From the NCBI GenBank assembly GCA_029851415.1, contig CM056742.1:12627736-12691735 (forward strand): 64,000 nucleotides of DNA, written 5' to 3'. A program made the translations under genes and the position numbers. The notes under the pieces are model-generated. The model was given only the letters and a program-made list of their open reading frames with translations, was not told the DNA's origin and did no database searches. This stretch comes from Eretmocerus hayati. Taxonomy: Eukaryota > Arthropoda > Insecta > Hymenoptera > Aphelinidae. This document shows, piece by piece, positions 47,570 through 58,422 of this stretch (the stretch's first letter is position 1; each line of letters opens with the position of its first letter).

Positions 47570-48289
47570 TTTTCAGTATTCACTTGATCACAAAAAAAGC
47601 TGCTTGCTAATACACGATCCTGCTCACACCAACGAGATTTTTGCCACCGAGTGATTTTCAAATGACTCGATGTCAACGACTAAACCTCGTGCAAAGGTTC
47701 GCTACGTGCAAGTATTTGAGAATATTGGTTCAAAACACCGCGCACAAAACAACTTTCTCAAGTTTGCAGTTTTTCACGTCACACGTTATTTCACATCGAA
47801 ATTCACCAAGATCGGCGTTCACGAATTGATGAATTTCGATTCGCCAGGAAAAATTCACTTCACGGTGTATTATTTGAGAAGCTGTTTACTAATTCTGTAC
47901 AACTCTCATTTGAAACATTACTGTCTACTTATTTATATATACAGTAGTATGCGTGCGAGTTACTCGCTCAACTGTCGACGAATTTGTTGTGACCGAGTAC
48001 TTATCGTTGGCCATTCTTCCAAATTTGGATCCCTTTTCGAGCGAGTTTGAGTGGCATCGTGTAAGAACTCACGAAAGTGACAAATAAAATACAGAGTAAT
48101 CTAATTTACATCAACTCTCTCATATATTCTGTCCGCTGAGGCGGATATGATTGAGAATCCGATGTTAGTAATAATTTCATTTCATCCATTATAAAAATCT
48201 GGAAGAATTCCACAAAAAATCTTTAGCGAGGCCAGAGACATATTTCTCCAGTGACAAAATCCCTAACTTTTTATATGATTCTACTTTGG
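47570..48289. other. 5' flank of the first MATH-BTB gene
   Basis: Presumed 5' UTR and promoter. A 126-codon plus-strand frame (47670-48050) covers it but has no domain and runs against the gene; I regard it as chance. Confidence 0.45.
47930..47941 (-). promoter_or_regulatory. Candidate TATA box of the first MATH-BTB gene
   Basis: TATATATAAATA on the minus strand, about 360 bp upstream of the ATG. It would give a 5' UTR of roughly 330 bp. AT-rich background makes chance occurrence likely enough that confidence is low. Confidence 0.3.
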
Positions 48290-49037
48290 ACACGGTGCGC
48301 TTCTGAAGAGGATAAGTTTTTCAAAATTGTCAAAAGAAACTGGAAAGTGGATGTTTTTCTACGAAACTTCATGAGCAGAACCTGATTTTGAGCGAAATCG
48401 GATCAGCTCCTTTTTTGAGTAGTTGTCAAATTGATCATTCCCCATGTTTTGCTTATGGAGAAATTTAGCGACTTAACGTTTTTTTCGCATCTCTGAGGTT
48501 TTTCCGCAATTACTCAGAAAAGGAGGGTCATAGTACAAAATGCTGTGAATAGTTTTTTAAAATTTTTTTGAAGAACAACAAGTAGACGTAATCAGGTCAA
48601 TCGAGAAACTTAGGCTTTCTCCATGTTGTTGCAGGAAATAGTAGATAATTAGCAGAAAGCGCGAGGTTTTTCGTGAGAAACTTGAGCTTTTACTAATAAT
48701 ATGTCAATCCCCTCGAATTTTATGATTTATCTACCCACATCATCTCGTAGGTCTTCAAAAAATCTATAAAAAACTATTCTTGACATTTTTTGCTATGACC
48801 CACCTTTTTTAAGTAATCGCGGGAAAACCTCAAAAATGCGAAAAACCCGGCAAGTCACCAAATTTCTCCATGAGCAATACATGGGGAATGATCAATTTGA
48901 CAACTACTCAAAAAAAGGAGCTGATCTGATTTCGCTCAAAATCAGGTTCTGCTCATGAAGTTTCGTAGAAAAACATACACTTCCCAGTTTCTTTTGACAA
49001 TTTTGAAAAACTCATCCTCCTCAGAAGCGCATCGTGT
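48290..49037. mobile_element. 0.75 kb foldback element
   Basis: Arms about 48290-48590 and 48745-49037 are imperfect reverse complements. They begin CACGGTGCGCTTCTGA and share CCCCATGTTTTGCTTATGG-like and AATTGATCATTCCCCATGT words. Frames inside (93 and 81 codons) are shadows. No target duplication was clear. Confidence 0.75.
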
Positions 49038-50529
49038 GGAGGAAGATGGAAAAAACTGAAATTTTTCAATATATTGCTTTTAACATCTTTTGTCATTTTT
49101 CTAAGGGTTACTGATATTTTTCGTGTCAGAAAATTTCCCCGAGACCGGGGAGTGACGATCAAAATGAGCCGTTTAGAAAATGTAATTCGTGCATTCCAAT
49201 ATTTCTCTAAACGTGAAGAGTCCCAAAAATGCACTGGCGCAAATTCGGAATGGCGATTCTGGGGTCAGAGTTGTTTAGCAAAATCCACGATGCATGTATT
49301 CACTGACTTCTTCATCTGATCGTGCAAGGATCCTGAAAATGTTAATGACTGTGTTCTAGATATCTTTTCTTCTCTCACTCGCGTGTGACTAGAATATCCG
49401 AAAAAATTGTGCGGCACGCGCGCGCGCGCGCGTGTGTAAGGTGTGTGTGTGTGTGTGTGTGTGTGAGATTCCTGCAGAATATTATAAAAAAATGATCAAT
49501 ACAACTTGCGTTGAAAAATGACAGAATTGACCATTTCGGTTGATGGTTTTGTTTTACGCAATTCAAAACAATCTCACGGAGTGTACATCAAATTTCACAT
49601 CTCCTCATCATCATTCTCGATCATCAACTACTTGAAAATGGTGAGAACTGATTAGAACGATCTTTCAAATTCAATCTGCCATGTTCGTTTGGTCGATATG
49701 TGCAAATTTCTTTGAAAACCAAAAATTTTAATACGTCCGCTGCGACGACGAGAATTGCAATTCTTTCCCCGTGTGCGGCGAGACCCATCGGCGGGTCCCA
49801 TTGCAGCGAACGTGTTGAACATCTCGCTGAATCCTACCCTTACATGAGAAAATGGTAAATTTTGACAAAAAGTAACTTCTATCATGAGTATAGAAATAAA
49901 CCAAGACCATTATCCGCAGGAATAAAGTAAGAGTTACTTCTTAAGGAGTGCTCAAATCTGATAGCGTGTCTCAAAATTTTTCCGATATTCATGGTTGAAT
50001 TCAAATGAAGAAGTCGAGTTCCGGTTTCAGATTAGATACAGGTCAGTTTTGAGAAAATCAGAAAAATAAAGTCTGAATTATGGGTGAGTTACTCGTTTTG
50101 AAAAAGTTAATTTATAGTTCATCCATTGCCAAAAATAAGGTGGGACATGGTCAAGGTTGGTGTTATATAGGTATGTGGATACTCACTTTAGAAAGTATAT
50201 AATGTATGATGAGGACAAAATTAATACACTTTCTCTCACACCTTACAGTTTGCACAAAGATAACGTTTTTGCATCAATAAAAAATAGTTAATCTTCGATG
50301 CGCTTCAACTCAGATAAAATTGAAATCAATTCTTCGCCACCTCTTACTGATATACCTCTGAAAACACCTCTAAGAAGTTACTGTCGTTAGTGTCTTTCGC
50401 TTATGGGCGAAGTTCATGACTTGTTTGTTAAGTCTTTGAAAGATTGAGATGCAACAATGTATTACTTTCCTTCATATCGAAGTAACTTGATCACAACTTG
50501 ATGCGTGTATTTTCCTAATGTTTATGGGC
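49038..50529. other. Unique DNA with a compound microsatellite
   Basis: Apart from the (CG)n(GT)n run near 49413-49467, nothing is recognised. A CpG-richer patch at 49735-49810 has frames on the minus strand with no known domain. Confidence 0.4.
49413..49467. repeat. (CG)n-(GT)n compound microsatellite
   Basis: An alternating CG run passes into GTGTGTAAGG, then a GT run. Alternating purine-pyrimidine of this length can adopt Z-DNA; that behaviour is inference. Confidence 0.8.
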
Positions 50530-51952
50530 TATTTCGGAGCATTTCGGCCAGGTCCGTCACCAGGTGGGTCTGGAGAAAATCCCAAAAATTTTCTATAACA
50601 CTCTAACCTAAAAATCGCATTTTTGAACTTGATTTTTAGATTCTCGTGCTATAAAATATTGTATGAGACTGCATGCAGATGGGTAGTTTTGTTACGAAGT
50701 TACGAAACTACTCATTACGTGCAGTGTCATAATGTACTATTTCTGTTAGTATCATGTTTAAATAGTACGAAAAAAATTTTTTGAAATTTTTTCGAAGCCT
50801 CCCATGTGCCTGAGGGTCTATAAGAGATCCATTCAAGTCCCCTTTTTAGTCTATTTTGGAGAAATCATAGCTCCGGACTCGACTCAACTTTTTCTAAAGT
50901 ACTTGACGCATTTTCTTTCCTAAGACTGGAACTCTATAAAAAAAAATAGTCCAAGATTGATTATTGGGCCTAGCGAATTATAGAAACTATTTGCTGAGAG
51001 CAGATTTTTGGCGAATTTCGGGCCTGCTTCACAGTAATCTACACTTCCTACTATTTTATTCGATTTCGTAGGTCTTGGAAAAACCTACAATTTGATCACT
51101 GATAAAAGTCGATTATCTCTCTTTTCATAGAAGTTACAGTCGTTACAAGTTGATCAGTTTCATGAAAATGTCAAACTTTGAGCTCAATTTAAAAAATTCG
51201 TTCTCTTTCTTTCGACCCCAAACCTGTGTAAATATGTTTTTCGATGCAAATACTATCGACTAGAACAATAATCTAGGTGGGCCATTCAAATCTCGATTTT
51301 ATTCAGCTAATTTAAAACACCCTTTTTTGACTTTTTGATAAAAACTACCTCATACGTATGGCTCGCATATGCTTCCATCTGAACAAATGTGCACAAGTCT
51401 GTGTCGAATTACTTCCCAAAGCTCCCCAGAACTCAAAGTTTAGCATTTTCACGAAACTGCTCAACTTGTAACGACTGTAACTCCTATGAAAAGAGAGATT
51501 ACCGGCTTTTATCAGTAGTCAAATTGTAGGTTTTTTCAAGACCTTCGAACTTACTACTGGCAAAAGTCGATTATCACTTGTCTAGTAGGAGTTAGATCAC
51601 TGTGAAGCAGGAGCAAAATCGCCAAAATCTGCTCTCAGCAAATAGCTCCTGGAAGTTGCTAGGCTCAATTATCGACCTTTGACAATGCTTTTCTTGAAAG
51701 TACTAGTCTTAAGAAAGAGAATGGGCCCAAGTGCGCCCAAAAATGTTGAGTCTAGTCGGAGCTATAATTTTTCCAATATAGGCTGAAAAGGGGCCGTAAA
51801 TGGATCTCTTATGGGCCTTCAGGCCCATGGGGGCCTTCGAAGAATTTCCAAAAAAAATTTTTCGTACTCTTTCAACATATAGCACTAACAGAAAAAAATT
51901 TTTGGGATTTTTCCCAGACCCCCTTCGTGACGGCCCTGGCCGAAATGGCCCT
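50530..51952. mobile_element. 1.4 kb foldback element, ATTTCGGCCAGG ends
   Basis: ATTTCGGCCAGGTCCGTCAC at the left mirrors GTGACGGCCCTGGCCGAAAT at the right. The arms pair in order through AAATCCCAAAAATTTT, GGATCTCTTAT, TTTGCTGAGAGCAGATTTT, CAAATTTGATCACTGA-like words and TAACGACTGTAAC to a centre near 51290. The left arm carries about 100 extra bases around 50600-50740. No ORF on the supplied scale. Confidence 0.8.
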
Positions 51953-52738
51953 TATATGTATGTATGAATACTGGTTGAAATAATTTTCATAACAAAACAC
52001 TTGGATAACATTGATAACTTGAAAGAGTATTTACATTACCCAATATATTTGGTTTTGTTCATTCAAAATAGAGTAATTGTTGTTGGGGTTGTGAGAATTG
52101 AGATAGTGTTTTCGAAATTACAACAATGCTGACTAGTGCAAATTTTCATTACAATTAGGTTACATGGATGGAACTTTCGATTTTTGACATTCCGAGTACC
52201 TACTCTCACGAAATTTTCAGTCCGCAACGTTCAATTGACATGGCTTTTTCCCGATTCTTGTCCCATCAGGTTACAAAAAACTGCAAACATTTCTTGTGCT
52301 ATAAATCCTAAAGATTTGTGGTGCTTCGTTTATTGCCCGGGATATAGTAAAAACCTTATTTGTGAGCCCGTGGTAGTCCCGTTTCGGTCAAAATCATAGT
52401 TTCACTGTCGAAGAGTTAGTAATTTTTGTATAAATATAGTACTGACGGTAGGAAGTGTGAGGTTGAACGCTTATCTGTACTAATTACGAGCTCACAATTA
52501 CACATGCCCACAAAAAGAAAAAAGTACCCGTACCCAGCGACCGGACCTATGTATTCCTACGTAAAATCGTGCGCTGAGTTCGACAATGACACAAGTTTTC
52601 CCCGAACACCCCCAAATTTTTGAGCGAATCAAGAGAAGAAATTTTTAAAGGCATATATTGGATTTTCGACCCCGGATTCTGAAAGGGGAGGAAATTTCAC
52701 GTCCAAATATCGACTCTCAACATTTTTCATTTTTTGTG
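51953..52738. other. No recognisable feature
   Basis: Two modest plus-strand frames (52136-52399 and 52426-52623) without recognisable domains. Otherwise unique AT-rich DNA. Confidence 0.4.
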
Positions 52739-52992
52739 GTATTCTTGATCCAGTACTCAGAGTAGAACTCGTGATCTGGAACTCAATGTGGTACTCGTGG
52801 TCGAGAACTCGATGTGGTACTCGTGATATAGAACTCAATGCGGTCCTCGTAATCCAAAACTTAATATAGTGCCATTGATACAGAACTCAATGCGGTACTC
52901 GTGTTCGAACACTCAATGTGGTACTCGTGATCCAGAACTCAATGTGGAACTCGTGATCTAGAACTCAATTTAGTGCTCGTGATTTAGAACTC
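52739..52992. repeat. 26-bp minisatellite, left block (~10 units)
   Basis: Units close to GTACTCGTGATC-xAGAACTCAATGTG repeat every 26 bp, with substitutions but almost no length change. Confidence 0.9.
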
Positions 52993-53322
52993 ACAAGGGG
53001 AGTCCGGAGTCTCCGGGGCCTGAAATCTCACCAAAATTTTTTCACAGTTTCGTACCACCTAGAATATGAAGAACCCGAAGCAACTCTGTCAAATGGGCCC
53101 CCCGTTTAGAGCTACAGCCCATGACATTAGCATTGCCCGTATAGGCCCATGTTAAAAAGTGATATATATAGATATACTAGCAATGTTGACGTTTCTGGCT
53201 GTAGCTCAAAATAGAAGGCCCATTTGACAGAGTTGCTTTGGGTTCTTCATATTCTAGGTGGTACGAAACTGTGGAAAAATTTTGGTGAGATTTCAGGACC
53301 CGGAGACTCCGGACTCCCCTTG
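52993..53322. mobile_element. 330-bp hairpin element in the minisatellite, TCA duplication
   Basis: Arms of about 126 bp (52993-53118 and 53197-53322) are near-identical reverse complements, starting CAAGGGGAGTCCGGAG inside a TCA that occurs at both edges (52991-52993 and 53322-53324). Joining the flanks at one TCA gives GAACTCAGTATGGTATTCGT, which matches the 26-bp unit, so the empty site is explained. A 3-bp duplication is compatible with PIF/Harbinger or CACTA groups. The centre resembles that of the element at 61163-61500. Confidence 0.88.
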
Positions 53323-53355
53323 TCAGTATGGTATTCGTGATCTAGAAATCGATTC
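53323..53355. repeat. 26-bp minisatellite, right remnant
   Basis: About one further unit (ATGGTATTCGTGATCTAGAA) follows the hairpin in the same phase and direction. Confidence 0.75.
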
Positions 53356-54540
53356 TACAACATTTTTTCTTTTACCAATAACATCTTTTATAATGTGAAA
53401 CATCTTCACAATCGATATTCTGATCAAAAATTTCACAACAAGTTGCTTTCGAACCCGAACATTTCAAGAAATTCCATTGATCAAGTATCGTCATCTGATG
53501 GAATTTGACATCAATATCTGAACATTAACATTTGAGTTGAGTGAGAATATCTTGTTGTTTACATGCATAGCGCCTTTCATTCCATGTGGAAATGCTGCAG
53601 GACGAAGGGTCAGGCAAAGTATTTTTTATTTACTTCGTTGATCGTAACAGTTCTTATAAATTGCATTTCTAAATGCCGTCAAAGCACGAAACGTCACAAT
53701 AACTATGACGTCACCCAATCCAAATGTGAAGTACTTCTTAAACTTTAATTACTGCTGTAATGATTGTAGTGGATTGTGAGCATTTTTTTATTGCAATATC
53801 TTTTAATGGACGAAGGTAGGGTTAGTGCCTAGATCTTTTCTTCTCCGTTAAAGTGCAATCAAGATGAAATACTAACTGCGAAAATTTGATACTGGATTTT
53901 GTACTCTGGTCTCTATTGCTCAAGCCGTTATTGCGAGTACCGAGGCGAGTACTATGCCATACATTTCAATCCATGATCCTTGTCTTGATCAACTTCGACA
54001 CTCTAAATTTCTTCGAGGCAAAAAGAGCTCGAAGTAGAAGCATATTTTGCCTCAAGCGGTAGAGGGAAAAAACTCCTCGAACTGCAGGTAAATATATTGC
54101 CTCCAGCTTGGAGGTGGAATGAACATTGATCTCAAATATGAATCGCGGCAGCTATTCGCGGATAAGCTCTGAATTCTTTGACTTGTGATCATTGGAAGTT
54201 TTAGGCAATGTAAACGATAAAATTTTGACATAATCGCGTGAATGGAATCAAAATTGCAAATGTTTGATTGTAAAGTTCTCCAAGAGATTTAGAGTGCAAT
54301 CTTGCAAATTTTGATTTGATCAAACGGAAAGATCTTCAATTATAACTCCTGCTCTCTTGCTTCATTCTTTTTAGAATTAGCGCTACATATAAAACTCTAA
54401 ATGGTTGCTGAAGTCCCCTCGAATGCTAGTTGAACACGCAAATATTAATTGTAATTACGTCTGCTAATTCATTCGAAAAAATGAAGATCAGGACCAAGAG
54501 ATGGAATTTCGTCCAACCCCAGCGGCCAAAGTTATTATTG
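53356..54540. other. No recognisable feature
   Basis: AT-rich unique sequence; short frames only. Confidence 0.45.
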
Positions 54541-54725
54541 GGGACTTCCGCGGGTATTTCATAGGAAATTCCACTTAGCTTTCGGGAATTTCCCCGGAAG
54601 TCGTCAAATTTCCAGCCAAGCTTTCCGAGAAGCTTTCAAACACTCCCGGATAGTTCTGGCAATATTCCCGGGGAACTTTATTGAAGCTCCCGAATAGCTT
54701 CTGCTAAAGCTCCCACAGATGGCTC
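54541..54725. repeat. Degenerate short tandem repeat, AGCTTTCCGGGAA-like
   Basis: About eight degenerate repeats of an AGCTCCCGAATAGCTT / AGCTTTCGGGAATTTCC word about 20-30 bp apart. Too diverged to state a period. Confidence 0.5.
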
Positions 54726-55139
54726 CCGCATAGCTTTTCCAGATATAATTGTATGCATTATTTCAAGTGATTTTCTCGGCTGCTGTCCACTTTCGAATAG
54801 CCATCGCGACGCATACTCCACGACAGTTGGCCCAGTCGTGGCCACGTTGCTTGGATACCCCGACGTATTCCTGGTGCTGTCAGAATCGTCGTCACCGCGA
54901 CCTAGTGACACTGTTAGATTCATAATTAGTGTTTCGCACCTTGATTCCTGTGTCATATTTGTGTGAACAAATTGTGTGTGAATTCACTCAACCTGAACTT
55001 CGTCAACCTCAACCGCACCACGAACCTCAACCTCCTCACCGTCCGAGTTATGCCAACCGTGGCCAATGACAAAGGATCCCTGGGAGGCACCACCAACGCC
55101 CCCACTTTTTATCAACAGCAATTCGCCTTTGTCAAATGA
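54678..55139. other. GC-richer, coding-like patch, both strands, unassigned
   Basis: On the minus strand 54678-54956 is open for 92 codons with a balanced, protein-like composition (for example SGYPSNVATTGPTVVEYASR). On the plus strand a frame ends with a TGA at 55137, after an NLNxTTNLNLLTV-type repeat and a VANDKGSLGGTTNAP segment. They face away from each other. No family is recognised; decayed transposon coding sequence is one possibility. Confidence 0.3.
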
Positions 55140-55330
55140 CTAGTCAAAAAATGACGTAAAATGTCAAAATTACAAGATTGAAGTTTTTTCATTTTATTTC
55201 CAAAATAGGAGCACGTAGAGACTTATTCGTCCAAGAAATGTGTTCCTAGGGTTGACAGAGATTTTTCAGATTTTTACCATGCGCCATCCAGAAGTTAGCA
55301 CAAATATCGATTTTCGGCTGTCTACTGTAG
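55120..55330. repeat. Dispersed repeat, copy 2
   Basis: The counterpart of 28255-28520, in the same orientation, with the same order of shared words. Confidence 0.45.
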
Positions 55331-55650
55331 TGGACAAAATAAGTAAGGAGCTTAATTGCTAAATTTTTTTCTCGGCTTTCAAATACCTACTTTTGAAAAT
55401 TTCCCACAGACTTCATTTCTGTATGTCCTGATATTCCTCGTATATGTACTGCATTAATCATGAGGGACGCCTGTGGAGATATTGGAGTCACAAGAAGTTC
55501 GTACGAAGAAACACAACCTTTTACTTGCAATTGTAGGAGATTGACCAGTACATCATATATGCATTGCGCATCTAGGATTATTGATGTGAAGTTGAAAAAC
55601 TTTCTGTGGTTATGCTTCATGTTCAAGATGAAGCCGCGTATTAGTACATT
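55331..55650. other. No recognisable feature
   Basis: Unique AT-rich DNA between a dispersed repeat and a hairpin pair. Confidence 0.4.
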
Positions 55651-55857
55651 ACGCGTCGAGTGCTGGAAACAATTTTTCCTTCGGGAAACCGAGCTGGACG
55701 TGGGCGAAGGCAAAGTCCAGCTTGGTTTTCCCGAAGGAAAAATATTTCCGCATGAAACGCGTATGCAGTTTTATACGTCTGTACGCAGAAACAGCTTGTT
55801 TCCAGGCCTCGTAGCCCTAGAAACACGCTGTTTTTTACGTATGGACGTATAAACTTA
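55651..55857. repeat. Two adjacent hairpins
   Basis: First hairpin, about 55651-55765: TTTTTCCTTCGGGAAA and GAGCTGGAC pair with GTCCAGCTTGG and TTTTCCCGAAGGAAAAA around a 15-base loop, with weaker pairing outside (ACGCGT words). Second hairpin, 55772-55857: TATACGTCTGTACGCAGAAA pairs with TTTTTTACGTATGGACGTATA. The 130-codon plus frame that crosses them is probably spurious. Confidence 0.65.
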
Positions 55858-55879
55858 ATATAACGTACGTAAAAAATTA

Positions 55880-57212
55880 TGCAAATTAAAATTGGGCGTG
55901 GGTACCGAGACGACCTTTCTCAAGAAGCGAAACTGAGACTGATTGATTGGTTATTGGATTTATTTAGGGTATTGGGGAAAACCCTGTATAACCTCGAGAA
56001 GTGGAAAACAATTACAGATGATAGGTTGCTTAGTTGTACAATAGTGCTTAAATTACATAATGATCATTCGTGAGTAATCAGCATTGGTATACATTGGAGT
56101 CATATCATTTAAAAAATAAAATATCAACAAATACAAGTCTATTTAACAGTATAGGTCATTCTGAAGGCACTCTTTCAATCAGATAGATCGGATTGAGAAA
56201 TCGCTTGAGATACAAACGGCATACTAGTAGATTAGTGACTTCCATGACGAGGGCTGAAAACGCAGTTTTCAGCCCGAGTGATGGAAAGCTGCGATAATAT
56301 TTGTACTTTACATTTGTGAGGATAAGCGTAGTCGATACCTAAATGTCAGTCAAACTTGCTAAAGTTTTACCGCGATTGTGAGCGGTTCTACTTTCTAATA
56401 TCTACATGAGATGACAATAGTATAAAATCGTGATAGTCGGGTGAATATTCTGATTGAGTATTCTGAGGTAGGTATTCATCTCGATTAAACGGGTAATTAT
56501 AATAATACTGTAATCATGAGCATTTTCGTGCTTCTAATCATTTGAACAGAGAACGATTCGAGAACAGATGAAATACTCTTGAGAAAAACAATTTCTCAAG
56601 GCACCAATGAACCATATTACCCTCGGCCCCTTATCGGCGAATAAATACTTTCTATCACGTGTTAAAATATGAGAAGAGAAATTGGCATTTTTTTTAAAAC
56701 CATCTTCACAATCATAGGGAGTGGATATTTAAAAATCTTGAAAACCACTTTGGGAAGAATCAGTCTATTATCGTTGTATCTCGATGAAGCACCAAGAAGT
56801 CAACAATGATGTTGGCGAGATTTTTCGATCTTTAGATGTATTATTTGATGGATGTATCTGTTAGCCATGAAGCATAGTAAAGATTTTGAATGAATATCAT
56901 CTTCTATGAAACGGGCAATCTTAATCTTAAAAAAATACATTTAGGCATTACATGATACTAGAATACTGATTACACTGACATCATAAAATAGTCGTTCAGA
57001 ACTAACATTATAGGGTAACTTCTTCCTAGATTGAAGAATATTCAGACTGCAAAAGGACATAATCAGGTTTCCCAAACGCATCGTTTCTGAATACAATCAC
57101 TTGAAATATTCAGTCCATGGATAGTATTGGATTAAAAAATGAACTATTCCTGCTATTGGACACCACATTTAAAACTGTAATTCTATAGGGTAACATTTCT
57201 GAACCTGCGCAT
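55880..57212. other. Spacer downstream of the second MATH-BTB gene
   Basis: No gene recognised. A perfect 11-bp hairpin with a 3-base loop (GGGCTGAAAAC / GTTTTCAGCCC) lies at 56251-56275. No canonical AATAAA on the minus strand was found within about 300 bp below the stop of the MATH-BTB gene at 57213. Confidence 0.45.
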
Positions 57213-58250
57213 TTACTTGTCTCGAAAATTCAAGGTTGAATCTCCTTCAGGGTTAGCCACTGCGAGAAAAACCTCATCAATAGTATCCTTATCTAAATTA
57301 CTCAATTTGAAAGTAGACTGACTGGCTACATTCTTGGCGTTAGATCTCAAAAAATTTAGACATCGGTGTCTCAAAGCTGGAGCATTGTAGAGGCTGGAAA
57401 AATTGAGATACTCTAGCACATTTTTTGCATCTATCTTCTGAATCAAATGAAATTCGCAGAGACTTTTCAAACTTTCAATCAGATATTTGTCTGCTGCTTT
57501 GAAGAGGGCCATAGCTACTTCCTCTAAATTATCTACTCTACCGGCATAAATAAATCTAAGAACCTCTCTCATGACATCGTATGCGACGTCATCAATATTG
57601 ACGACTGCACGCTCATTTTGTTCCATGTTATGCGTAAATATCGATGCAAATACTTCACTTTTCTTTGCTAAGATACACTTGTGAGCGTATAACTTGTTTC
57701 CTTCTACTGCAAGGGTTACATCGCTGAATTTTTCTTCGCCAATGAGTTCACCGAGTTCATCAAACTCTTTCAACCTGATATCTTTTTCCAATTTGAGAAA
57801 AGACTCTTCTTCAATTAGCGGTTCAAGAGATAGCTCAAATACTATAGTGAGAGTTCTATCGAGTGAACCACTCAAGGATGTCATCATACTTTCTTTGTCT
57901 AGGCATTCATGGTTCATGAATCCGGGAAATCCGAATCCAAGTTGGTTTTCCTCGAGCGAGTACATAATAGTTTTCAAATTGATCAACTTGTTTCTGCTGT
58001 TCACAACGCCGAAACGAAGATTTACGTCGAAATTTCCTTTCACTGATTGCAAATAGATCGACAAATAATCTTTCTGTTCTACCGATCGACCCTTTGGATA
58101 CAAATAAATTATACAAAATTTTGATTCAGTAAGTGGGATGATAGGGGAGCTTATGTATTCGCCTGTTATTTTGCTGTTTATGTGAGTCTCTCCGAGTGTC
58201 CATTTGTAAGTCGTTGTGACCAAATCCATTCCCACAATGTCACCACTCAT
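57213..58250 (-). CDS. MATH-BTB (SPOP-like) protein, 345 residues, single exon
   Basis: The MATH domain spans about residues 13-142 (YKWTLG...YLSIYLQSVKGNFDVNLRFGVVN...GFGFPGFM...TLTIVFEL). The BTB domain covers about 165-272 (FDELGELIGEEKFSDVTLAVEG, AHKCILA, then KAADKY). The C-terminal helical region (273-332) matches the 3-box/BACK position. Likely a Cullin-3 adaptor that presents substrates for ubiquitination. The MATH cleft keeps the SPOP-like tyrosine (Y66) but has F in place of the usual tryptophan near residue 106. The Cullin-contact hydrophobic-x-Glu motif reads M209-E-Q211, so its glutamate is lost. The C-terminus lacks the SPOP nuclear signal. The first ATG is used; the frame is open upstream without another ATG, and a good acceptor (GTTCTTTTAG) lies 24 bp above it, hinting at an upstream exon. 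Paralogue of the gene at 46517. Confidence 0.95.
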   Translation of the reverse strand: MSGDIVGMDLVTTTYKWTLGETHINSKITGEYISSPIIPLTESKFCIIYLYPKGRSVEQKDYLSIYLQSVKGNFDVNLRFGVVNSRNKLINLKTIMYSLEENQLGFGFPGFMNHECLDKESMMTSLSGSLDRTLTIVFELSLEPLIEEESFLKLEKDIRLKEFDELGELIGEEKFSDVTLAVEGNKLYAHKCILAKKSEVFASIFTHNMEQNERAVVNIDDVAYDVMREVLRFIYAGRVDNLEEVAMALFKAADKYLIESLKSLCEFHLIQKIDAKNVLEYLNFSSLYNAPALRHRCLNFLRSNAKNVASQSTFKLSNLDKDTIDEVFLAVANPEGDSTLNFRDK

Positions 58251-58272
58251 CTTGAATTTTCTTTCTTCAGTT

Positions 58273-58300
58273 TCTAAAAGAACGAATGAATCAATCAGAA
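58273..58300 (-). promoter_or_regulatory. Possible 3' splice site upstream of the second MATH-BTB gene
   Basis: On the minus strand, branchpoint-like CTGATTGAT is followed by CATTCGTTCTTTTAG, ending 24 bp before the ATG. It would imply a leader exon beyond 58300. Not confirmed by a donor. Confidence 0.35.
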
Positions 58301-58422
58301 AAGATTCTATTCTAAACTCTTTGGGGTAAATAACAGCGTATTAGCCGACAGTGTTTTCTACCTTCATATCTATCATGTGAAAGAAGTTTGAGGAAAATTT
58401 AGTCAGCAATACACCTGTTCAA

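Noticed and set aside
47670..48050. 126-codon plus-strand frame upstream of the first MATH-BTB gene
   Set aside because: Lies in the presumed 5' UTR and promoter of the opposite strand; no domain.
52739..53000. CRISPR-like regular repeat
   Set aside because: 26-bp units are contiguous with no spacers, and the setting is eukaryotic; it is a minisatellite.
55460..55852. 130-codon plus-strand frame
   Set aside because: Crosses both hairpins at 55651-55857, so the open frame is likely incidental.
56251..56275. Rho-independent terminator-like hairpin
   Set aside because: Perfect 11-bp stem but no U-tract and a eukaryotic setting; only noted as a hairpin.
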